Positions 9,161-15,566 of a stretch of 36,161 nucleotides of DNA are shown in pieces. Numbering within the stretch: position 1 is the stretch's first letter; each line of letters starts with the position of its first letter. This stretch comes from Limnofasciculus baicalensis BBK-W-15 (lineage in GTDB: Bacteria; Cyanobacteriota; Cyanobacteriia; Cyanobacteriales; Coleofasciculaceae). The notes under the pieces were generated by a model. That model saw only the letters and a program-made list of their open reading frames with translations, did no database searches and was not told the origin of the DNA. Both the position numbers and the translations under genes were made by a program. The DNA lies in assembly GCF_024178385.1 (NCBI RefSeq), contig NZ_JAMZMM010000016.1, forward strand, positions 1 through 36,161, read 5' to 3'.

Positions 9161-11062
9161 TCACCTTGGCGATCGCCGCCCCCAAATCTTAATCGTTTTA
9201 TCCATACTCCCACTAACTAACATCTGTCCATCCGAAGTGAAAGCAAGGGTATAAACCTCCTTTAAATGATCTGTAAGAGTCGCAATAGATTCCCTATTTC
9301 CTACTTGCCAAATCTTAATCGTCCGATCGCTGCTGCCACTAGCAAAGGTTTCCCCATCGGGATTGAATGCAAGAGTACGCACCTTATATTTATGCCCGTT
9401 AAGCATACCTAATTCCCGTTTCTGTGCCAAATCCCACAAATGGATTGTACCATCAACTCTTCCCTTCACTAATATTTTTCCTTCTGGACTAAAAGCAACT
9501 GAACAAAAAAAGTTCATCCGCAATAATCCGTCACCAAAAGTCTTAAGTTTTTCTCCTGTCTGAAAGTCCCAAAGTTTAACTTTTCCATCCCCACTGACAC
9601 TAGCAAATATTTTTCCATCTGTCGAGATCGCGATCGCATTTATATGTTCATTATGTGCCTTAATTGTGCCCAATTCTTTACCGTTTTTGAAGTGCCACAG
9701 TTTAATTGTGCCCTCGCTACTACCACTTACCAAAATTTCTCCATCTGGACTAATTGCCAAACAAGTAATACATTTTACAGTACCTTTTATAGTATAAATT
9801 TCTTCTTCTTTTTCTACCTGCCATAATTTAATATTTTGGTCATAACTCCCACTCGCAATAACTTTTCCGTCCGGACTAAAAACAACAGCAGAAACCCTGT
9901 CATTATGACCATTTAGAGTACATATTTCTCGTCTATCTGGCAAATGCCACAATTTAATTGTTCGATCGTGACTAGCACTAGCTAATATTTCTCCATCTGG
10001 ACTAATAGCAACCGATTCCACTGAACCAGAATGACCGTTTAAAGTATCGATAACTTGCCAATTTAGTGATGTCTTTCTGATCGAAGGATATAGTTTATTT
10101 GTTTGGGTATAAGACGTAACTTTCTTCGTAGGTAAGGGGTAAGAGGTAGGAGGTAAGAGATAATTTTCTCCCCAGTTACCATTATCCTGCAAATCCTGAA
10201 TAACTTCCGCCGCCGATCGATCGGATGGTTTGATTAAACTTTTAATATCTTGCAAAACCTCAGCTACTGACTGATAGCGGTGCTTAAAGTCTTGGCGCAC
10301 CATTTTATCTAGAATATTTGCTAGCATTGGATTGATATTAGATGCAAAATGTCTCCATAATATTTCTCCATCTTCATCTGTTTGGAGTTGATTTGCGGGA
10401 TCTAACCCAGTCAGAGATTGGATGCCAATTATTCCCACTGCATAGATATCACTACTAAACTTTGGCTTACCAAAAACTTGTTCAATGGGAGTATAACCTA
10501 TTGTACCAAAGCTCTTTGTCAATTTTACGGAATCAGTATTAGTCCTAGCTAAATTAATGATTTCTTTGACAGAACCAAAATCAATCAGAACAATTTTGCC
10601 ATCTTGCTTTCGTCTGAGTAAATTTGCTGGTTTGATATCGCGGTGAATTATATGCTTCCGATGGATAAAATTTACCACTCCTAAGATATCTGTTAACAAG
10701 TTAATAACCTCATCTTCGCTCAACTGCTTGCCTAGTCTTAGTTCCTGGCTCAACTCGTTGCCTTCAATGTACTCTTGAACTAAGTAGAAATTACCATTTT
10801 CTTTAAAATATGCAAACAACTTTGGGATGCGATCGTGCTGATCTAGACGAGCCAAAATATCTGCTTCTATCTGAAAACGCTTTTCCACTTCCTCTAATAC
10901 AACTGGCTCGTTAGAAAGAGGCTTGATTTCCTTAACAAGGCACAAACGGTTACTAGGAAAATTTAGATCTATAGCTAAATATGTCTGACTAAATCCTCCC
11001 CTTTCCAATAAGCGGTCAATTTGGTAGCGCTGAACTATGATATCTCCTGAATTTAGAGTCAT
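9161..11062 (-). CDS. Ser/Thr protein kinase with C-terminal WD40 propeller
   Basis: Eukaryotic-type (Hanks) kinase, 633 residues, cytoplasmic. Kinase domain about 12-275: glycine loop ERGGFSQTY (20-28), VK at 43-44, catalytic loop HRDIKPANLL (140-149), DFG at 161-163 and GTIGYTPIEQ (186-195) as activation segment. All catalytic residues are intact, so it should be active. Seven WD40 repeats follow (about 337-628), each ending IKLW/VKLW/IHLW/IKIW, enough for one closed propeller that probably recruits partners. The linker (about 300-314, YLLPPTSYPLPTKK) is encoded by a low-complexity repeat. It starts 13 bp after the stop of the HTH-pseudokinase gene, so the two are probably one operon. Confidence 0.95.
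   Translation of the reverse strand: MTLNSGDIIVQRYQIDRLLERGGFSQTYLAIDLNFPSNRLCLVKEIKPLSNEPVVLEEVEKRFQIEADILARLDQHDRIPKLFAYFKENGNFYLVQEYIEGNELSQELRLGKQLSEDEVINLLTDILGVVNFIHRKHIIHRDIKPANLLRRKQDGKIVLIDFGSVKEIINLARTNTDSVKLTKSFGTIGYTPIEQVFGKPKFSSDIYAVGIIGIQSLTGLDPANQLQTDEDGEILWRHFASNINPMLANILDKMVRQDFKHRYQSVAEVLQDIKSLIKPSDRSAAEVIQDLQDNGNWGENYLLPPTSYPLPTKKVTSYTQTNKLYPSIRKTSLNWQVIDTLNGHSGSVESVAISPDGEILASASHDRTIKLWHLPDRREICTLNGHNDRVSAVVFSPDGKVIASGSYDQNIKLWQVEKEEEIYTIKGTVKCITCLAISPDGEILVSGSSEGTIKLWHFKNGKELGTIKAHNEHINAIAISTDGKIFASVSGDGKVKLWDFQTGEKLKTFGDGLLRMNFFCSVAFSPEGKILVKGRVDGTIHLWDLAQKRELGMLNGHKYKVRTLAFNPDGETFASGSSDRTIKIWQVGNRESIATLTDHLKEVYTLAFTSDGQMLVSGSMDKTIKIWGRRSPR
10121..10162 (-). repeat. low-complexity repeat inside kinase linker
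   Basis: On the minus strand this stretch consists of TACCTCTTACC/CTACC units, like the intergenic purine/pyrimidine tracts near 2871 and 15490. It is in frame and encodes the Pro/Ser/Tyr-rich linker between the kinase and the WD40 domain. Confidence 0.55.
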
Positions 11063-11075
11063 ATATTTTATGTAA

Positions 11076-12149
11076 TTAGGCGGATCTAAACATTTTCAAA
11101 GCTTGCAATGCTTCATCTGCTGATTGGTAGCGCTGGCTATATTCAGAACAGACCATCTTCTTTAAAACTTCTACTAATTTTGAATTATCCTGTAGTTGAA
11201 CGCGCCAGGTAATCTCGGTTCCATCTCCTTCTAATTTATTAGGATGTAAACCTGTAATAGCTTGAATACCCACGATACCCACAGCATAAATATCGCTAGA
11301 TAAGTTTGGTCTACCCATCGCCTGTTCCGATGGTATATAGGCATCAGCACCACTAAAAGTTCTTTCCTGTAGAGTGGCAAGTTGTTTCACAGATCCAAAG
11401 TTAATTAATACTAACTTCTTGTCTGTGTTACGTCGAATTAAATTGTGAGGATTAATATGGCGGTGGATGATATTACAGCGATGGACAAACGTTAATATTT
11501 CCAGAATATCCTGCAATATAGAAATAACCCGATCCTCGTGCCACGCCTCACCTTCTACTAATTCTTTCGCTAAAGTATCTCCCTCGATCAATTGCTCAAC
11601 TAAATAGTAATTTCCCTCTTCCTCAAAACTATCAAATAGAGTGGGTATTTGAGGATGATCTCCTAACTGACTCAAAACTTGTACTTCCCTCATAAACTGT
11701 CTGGAAATCTCACCAGACTCGCTACGATATTGCTTGATAATACGCTGAGGTTTATCGGGAAGATACTCGTGTTCAGCCAAATATGTTTCACTGAACTCTT
11801 TCTTGCCTAAAAGTTTCATAATTTTGTAGCGCCCACCAACTGTTTTTCCTACTAATTCATTTCCGATACGCGCTTGATTTTTAGGACAGTTCACATCCTG
11901 GATATTCGCAGGATCTTTTATTCTCGCATCCTGAAAAAGTGCGATCGCTTGCCAATCTAACCCCAACTTTCTACAAATTTCTACAAAATTCAGATAATCG
12001 ACTGATTTGCCATTCAAAAATTTCACGACAGTATCGCGACTAATTCCCAACTCTGTTGCTAAAGCCATTTGACTGGGAAAGCTATTTCGCTTGAGAGCTG
12101 ATTTGACTTTTTCGATTAACTGTGGGTTGACTTTGAGGGATCGCGACAT
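11076..12149 (-). CDS. HTH domain fused to a Ser/Thr pseudokinase
   Basis: A 357-residue protein. Residues 10-70 are an XRE-like helix-turn-helix (ALATELGISRDTVVKFLNGK, 29-48). Residues about 105-350 are a Hanks-kinase fold closely related to the WD40 kinase downstream. Key residues are lost: the catalytic loop reads HRHINPHNLI (229-238) where HRDIKPxNL is expected, DFG is NFG (250-252), and the glycine loop is GKKEFSETY. The ATP-lysine is kept (RIIK, Lys 139). Loss of the catalytic Asp and the metal Asp predicts no normal phosphotransfer. It probably binds DNA and acts as a regulator or scaffold, perhaps for the neighbouring active kinase. Three 11-bp repeats lie 47 bp upstream of its start. 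Confidence 0.92.
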   Translation of the reverse strand: MSRSLKVNPQLIEKVKSALKRNSFPSQMALATELGISRDTVVKFLNGKSVDYLNFVEICRKLGLDWQAIALFQDARIKDPANIQDVNCPKNQARIGNELVGKTVGGRYKIMKLLGKKEFSETYLAEHEYLPDKPQRIIKQYRSESGEISRQFMREVQVLSQLGDHPQIPTLFDSFEEEGNYYLVEQLIEGDTLAKELVEGEAWHEDRVISILQDILEILTFVHRCNIIHRHINPHNLIRRNTDKKLVLINFGSVKQLATLQERTFSGADAYIPSEQAMGRPNLSSDIYAVGIVGIQAITGLHPNKLEGDGTEITWRVQLQDNSKLVEVLKKMVCSEYSQRYQSADEALQALKMFRSA

Positions 12150-12195
12150 GGCTAATCTCGGGAACGCTACTTAGATTGTAGCATTCTTCAGCAGC

Positions 12196-12228
12196 ATAAG
12201 TCCGACATAAGTCCGACACAAGTCCGAC
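12196..12228. promoter_or_regulatory. three 11-bp direct repeats (iterons), candidate operator
   Basis: ATAAGTCCGAC (12196-12206), ATAAGTCCGAC (12207-12217) and ACAAGTCCGAC (12218-12228) follow one another without gaps. The 11-bp period is close to one helical turn, so bound proteins would align on one face. They lie in the only divergent promoter region of the island, 47 bp from the HTH-pseudokinase start and 100 bp from the 118-residue gene. The HTH protein next door is the obvious candidate binder; this is inference. Confidence 0.65.
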
Positions 12229-12327
12229 ACAAAAACTAGGTGAACTCCGTCAACTGCGCAGGACAATCGGCTTATATGTCGCATCTACCCTAATCTTGGT
12301 GCTGTCCTCTCGAGGCAGGAAGTAAAT

Positions 12328-12684
12328 ATGTCAAAAGCTTTTAATAAACAACTAAATCTACCAATTAGTTTTACCTCTAGCGGTGAAATGGTTACCCTGC
12401 GCGAGTTTATCAAACATAAGAACGATTCGCCTGTGCCCCTTTCAAGTTTAACCTACACTCAGAAGGCACAAATCACAGCAGAGAGAATTAGACAGGAGCC
12501 AGAAGTAAAATTGGCAATGGTTGGAGCAGGAGTGATAGATAAAGAAAGAGCAATTGCCGAAGTTGAATCCCAAACACCTGTAGGACAAGCCTTGATTGAA
12601 GCAGAACAATATGTGATTCAGAAACTTATTGAGGAAATCAAAAAAGGACGTTTAAAGGAAATCATTTCTATCACCCATGAGTGA
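12328..12684 (+). CDS. hypothetical protein, partner of caspase-like gene
   Basis: A 118-residue protein that I do not recognise. It has a mixed N-terminal half (ISFTSSGEMVTLREFI) and a strongly helical, charged C-terminal half (about 80-116). No signal peptide or membrane segment. The ATG follows AGGAAG at proper spacing. Its stop overlaps the start of the next gene by 8 bases, so the two are translated together. It could be a substrate, inhibitor or chaperone of the downstream peptidase-like protein; nothing in the sequence decides this. Confidence 0.8.
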   Translation: MSKAFNKQLNLPISFTSSGEMVTLREFIKHKNDSPVPLSSLTYTQKAQITAERIRQEPEVKLAMVGAGVIDKERAIAEVESQTPVGQALIEAEQYVIQKLIEEIKKGRLKEIISITHE

Positions 12685-13378
12685 AATTCACCATCAAACA
12701 GTGGAGATGGGTTCAGTTGTTCTAGCAATTGATTCTAACTATGATGAGATAACGGTGGCAGCTTTTCACTACCGTCAGATTCATCTATACCCCTATCTTA
12801 GAGAAAAGGGTTTTAATATCGAACGCTGTCAGGGTAAGCTAGCCCGTCGTCATTATGTAGCATCAGCAGCTAGAAAGCAAAATGTCAAGTACATAACAGG
12901 GGTTGGACATGGCAGTGAAGACACTTTTACTGGCGATCAAGGTACACCTATTTTTAGGATAGGAAATTACGATCGGGAAGAATCAGACGGTAAAATCATT
13001 CATTTTTTATCTTGCAAAACGGCACTAGAACTAGGTTTTGATCTAGTGCAACATGGCTGTCGTGCATTTTTTGGATACGACGTTGATTTCACCGTTATTC
13101 TGGAAACGCCTGATATTTTCTTTGAATGCGATTCGGAAATCGATCGTGCCTTTGCAGATGCCAATAATGCAGAAGAAGTCTATAATTACACCAAACAGAT
13201 TTATGAGAATCGAATTAAGGAATACTCTGACAAGTGGATCGAAGCACTCCAGAGTGATAATGAAAGAGAAGCACAAGAGAGTGAATATATCTGGAAATGG
13301 CTTGAAGTTAACCTCAATCATCTTTGTTGCCCGTCAATAAACGAGCGTTGGGGTGACTCTCAAGCCAAACTTGAATAA
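12677..13378 (+). CDS. putative caspase-fold (CHAT/C25-like) cysteine peptidase
   Basis: A 233-residue protein with the clan CD signature pair. A hydrophobic strand ends in His-Gly (ITGVGHGSED, His 78). A second strand ends in Ser-Cys (IIHFLSCKTALELG, Cys 113) and is followed by a helix and a DLVQHGCRAFFGYDVDF block, matching the order in CHAT and gingipain-like domains (HG, then LSAC-T, then a Gly-Ala-[x]-V-G strand). This suggests an active His/Cys dyad. Unlike most CHAT proteins it has no TPR, WD40 or NACHT fusion; only a charged helical tail (about 160-215) follows. Start ATGAGTGA overlaps the upstream stop. The assignment rests on motif pattern alone; a non-peptidase relative is possible. 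Confidence 0.65.
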   Translation: MSEIHHQTVEMGSVVLAIDSNYDEITVAAFHYRQIHLYPYLREKGFNIERCQGKLARRHYVASAARKQNVKYITGVGHGSEDTFTGDQGTPIFRIGNYDREESDGKIIHFLSCKTALELGFDLVQHGCRAFFGYDVDFTVILETPDIFFECDSEIDRAFADANNAEEVYNYTKQIYENRIKEYSDKWIEALQSDNEREAQESEYIWKWLEVNLNHLCCPSINERWGDSQAKLE

Positions 13379-13530
13379 GTAGCCGAAACTACACGGCATC
13401 CAAACCATTTACACAGCTTGGCGTAAAAAAACATCACTAAAACCCAACCCAAACATAACCCTTCACCATCCCCCAATAATTGGCAAAAAACAGCGCATTA
13501 TTCTGCAACAAATTAAATAAATTTATTTGA

Positions 13531-13680
13531 TTACTTTCTGACAATCTCTATCGAACCACTATTCGATGAATTTAAAGACGCATAGCTAGTCAAATTAGCA
13601 ATCAAATTTTTCCCATCCAAGGTGACGCTACCTGAAACTTGTGCATCGCGATAAGAGCCAACATAGTTAATCGTAAGCAT
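13531..13680 (-). pseudogene. probable C-terminal gene fragment
   Basis: The minus strand reads a 49-residue frame from ATG at 13680 to TAA at 13531, rich in alternating hydrophobic and polar residues (NYVGSYRDAQVSGSVTLDG), as in the last beta-strands of a larger protein. The frame continues upstream nine codons to a TGA, with no ribosome site at the ATG. It looks like a leftover end rather than an intact small gene. Parent family not recognised. Confidence 0.35.
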
Positions 13681-13714
13681 TCGTTGAAATAAATAGTGAA
13701 ATTCTTGTCAGAGT

Positions 13715-13810
13715 GGTGGGCTGTGGCAGCGGATGGCTTATTTATTGGTGGCTGATGGTTTATGGGTGGGGTGTGGTAGCGGATGGGTTATGGGTGGGTG
13801 GCTGATGGGA
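13715..13810. repeat. imperfect tandem repeat, about 48 bp, two copies
   Basis: Copy one (13715-13763) and copy two (13764-13810) share GTGGYAGCGGATGG and GGTGGCTGATGG blocks in the same order. G-rich on the plus strand. No coding frame of interest. Confidence 0.6.
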
Positions 13811-13927
13811 GTTTAATCTGTTGAGATCTTTCTGGGAAATAGAATTGAAGCTAAAGGAGTGCAACTTTAGTTGATGTACCGAAAAACTGTACAATATCCA
13901 GAATGAGATTACAAGAAAAGGAAAAAC

Positions 13928-14863
13928 ATGCGGATTTTAATTATGGGCGGAACCCGGTTTATCGGGGTATATTTAACGAAAATTCTGGTAGAACAAGGTC
14001 ATGATGTGGTATTATTCAATCGCGGTAATAAACCAGCACCAGTAGAGGGGATTACACAGATTAAGGGCGATCGCACAGATCCCGCACAACTCAAGGAAAA
14101 GTTATCGGGTGAGGAGTTTGATGCTATCTTTGATAATAATGGTCGGGAATTGAGCGATACTCAACCATTGGTAGAGATATTTAAGGGGAGAATAGAGCAT
14201 TTTATTTATATGAGTTCCGCTGGGGTATACTTAAAATCAGATCAAATGCCCCATCAGGAAGGGGATTTGGTCGATCCGAAAAGTCGTCACAAAGGTAAGC
14301 ATGAAACAGAAGCTTACTTAGCAAAAGAAGGTATTCCTTTTACTGCGATTCGCCCCACTTATATATATGGTCCTAAAAATTACAACGAGTTGGAAGGGTG
14401 GTTTTTCGATCGCATAATTCGCGATCGCACTATTCCCATTCCCGGTAACGGAATGAACATTACTCAATTCGGTCATGTGCAGGATTTGGCGATGGCGATG
14501 TCTCAGGTATTGGGCAATCAACAAGCCATTGGACAAGTATATAATATATCGGGCGATCGTTATGTTACTTTTGATGGATTGGCACGGGCTTGTGCAGTCG
14601 CTGCTGGTAAATCTGCCCAAGATCTAAAAATAGTACATTACGATCCGAAAAAGTTTGATTTCGGTAAGCGTAAAGCTTTCCCTATGCGGGTGCAACATTT
14701 CTTTGCTGATGTCCATAAAGCGATGATAGAATTAAATTGGAAACCAGAATACGATCTAATATCCGGATTACAGGATTCTTTCCAGAATGATTATCTGGCA
14801 TCTGGGCGGGATCAATTGGATATTGATTTCTCCGTTGATGATGAAATACTAGCTACAAGTTGA
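13928..14863 (+). CDS. NAD-dependent epimerase/dehydratase, CSP41-like atypical SDR
   Basis: A 311-residue Rossmann-fold protein. The nucleotide loop reads GGTRFIG (7-13). The usual catalytic block YMSSAGVY (94-101) is present, but the expected Tyr-x3-Lys is replaced by HKGKHE (121-126), so it may not be a normal dehydrogenase. Length and sequence (for example RPTYIYGPKNYNELEGWFFD, 158-177) fit the cyanobacterial relatives of plastid CSP41 stem-loop RNA-binding proteins, which have been linked to RNA stability. Its last 52 bp overlap the 3' end of pgsA on the opposite strand. Confidence 0.88.
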   Translation: MRILIMGGTRFIGVYLTKILVEQGHDVVLFNRGNKPAPVEGITQIKGDRTDPAQLKEKLSGEEFDAIFDNNGRELSDTQPLVEIFKGRIEHFIYMSSAGVYLKSDQMPHQEGDLVDPKSRHKGKHETEAYLAKEGIPFTAIRPTYIYGPKNYNELEGWFFDRIIRDRTIPIPGNGMNITQFGHVQDLAMAMSQVLGNQQAIGQVYNISGDRYVTFDGLARACAVAAGKSAQDLKIVHYDPKKFDFGKRKAFPMRVQHFFADVHKAMIELNWKPEYDLISGLQDSFQNDYLASGRDQLDIDFSVDDEILATS

Positions 14864-15366
14864 GGCCAAAAATAAATCCCGCCAGAGATTAAAGTCAGGG
14901 CAACTGATAGCCAAAAAGCGACTAAGGATGGGATAATCCAAATTTCAGATAAAGGGGCAATTAAAAGTGCGATCGCAATTATTTGACTAACGGTTTTCAG
15001 CTTACCCCAGAAATTAGCACCGCTGATTGCCGTTGTCAAATTTGGGTTGACTCGCCAACCTGCGATCGCAATTTCTCTGCCCAAAATCAAAAACACGCCC
15101 CAAGCGGGTACTTCACCCATCTCAATTAACGCCAAAAGTGGACCTAATACTAATAATTTATCAACTAAAGGATCGAGAAATTTGCCTAACTCTGTAATTT
15201 GATTCAGTTTCCGTGCCAGATAACCATCCAACCAATCTGTACTCGCAGCCACTAGAAATATTGCCAAAGAAATCCAGCGCATTTGCTCTGTTGGGTGATG
15301 CAAGCCGTATAAAATAAACGGTAATCCTAGTAAGCGCGAAAATGTAATTGAATTGGGTATATTCAT
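14812..15366 (-). CDS. pgsA: CDP-diacylglycerol-glycerol-3-phosphate 3-phosphatidyltransferase
   Basis: Integral membrane enzyme making phosphatidylglycerol phosphate, first committed step to phosphatidylglycerol, the thylakoid phospholipid. 184 residues, several membrane helices. The CDP-alcohol phosphotransferase motif D-x2-D-G-x2-A-R-x8-G-x3-D-x3-D is complete: Asp 44, Asp 47, Gly 48, Ala 51, Arg 52, Gly 61, Asp 65, Asp 69. ATG start; the N-terminus MNIPNSITFSRLLGLPFIL is family-typical. The last 17 codons (a Ser-rich tail) overlap the SDR gene in opposite orientation. Confidence 0.93.
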   Translation of the reverse strand: MNIPNSITFSRLLGLPFILYGLHHPTEQMRWISLAIFLVAASTDWLDGYLARKLNQITELGKFLDPLVDKLLVLGPLLALIEMGEVPAWGVFLILGREIAIAGWRVNPNLTTAISGANFWGKLKTVSQIIAIALLIAPLSEIWIIPSLVAFWLSVALTLISGGIYFWPQLVASISSSTEKSISN

Positions 15367-15489
15367 CTTTTATAACACTAGTCATTTATGCTGATGTCAA
15401 AACGCTCATAATATTCTACAATAGTGTAGAAAGAAAATATATTTTTTTCATAAAATAAACAATGTCTGGAAATTCTCAAAATTTCTTAA

Positions 15490-15518
15490 GCCTCTAGCCT
15501 CTAGCCTCTCACCTCTTA
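15490..15518. repeat. short tandem repeat GCCTCTA
   Basis: GCCTCTAGCCTCTAGCCTCTCACCTCTTA: three GCCTCTA/GCCTCTC units and an ACCTCTT variant, upstream of the second pseudokinase and downstream of the pgsA start. Same style as the GGTGAGA tract at 2871 on the other strand. Confidence 0.6.
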
Positions 15519-15566
15519 GTCAATACCAGGGGACATCACCATAACCAAATATTGGGGAAAAAGTGT

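Larger units (their letters stand above)
13379..13927. other. intergenic region with gene remnant and tandem repeat
   Basis: No intact gene. It holds a 49-codon minus-strand remnant (13531-13680) and an imperfect two-copy repeat (13715-13810). The rest is AT-rich with no recognised RNA or site, apart from the upstream region of the SDR gene (AAGAAAAGGAAAAAC before the ATG at 13928). Confidence 0.6.

Noticed and set aside
8966..9220. 84-codon open frame after the VIT-VWA gene
   Set aside because: It spans the MITE-like inverted repeat and the end of the opposite kinase gene; composition (Arg/Ser/Pro-rich) and lack of a ribosome site argue against coding.
12196..12228. Reading the 11-bp repeats as a plasmid or phage origin
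   Set aside because: No Rep-like initiator gene is adjacent and there are only three units; an operator is the simpler reading.
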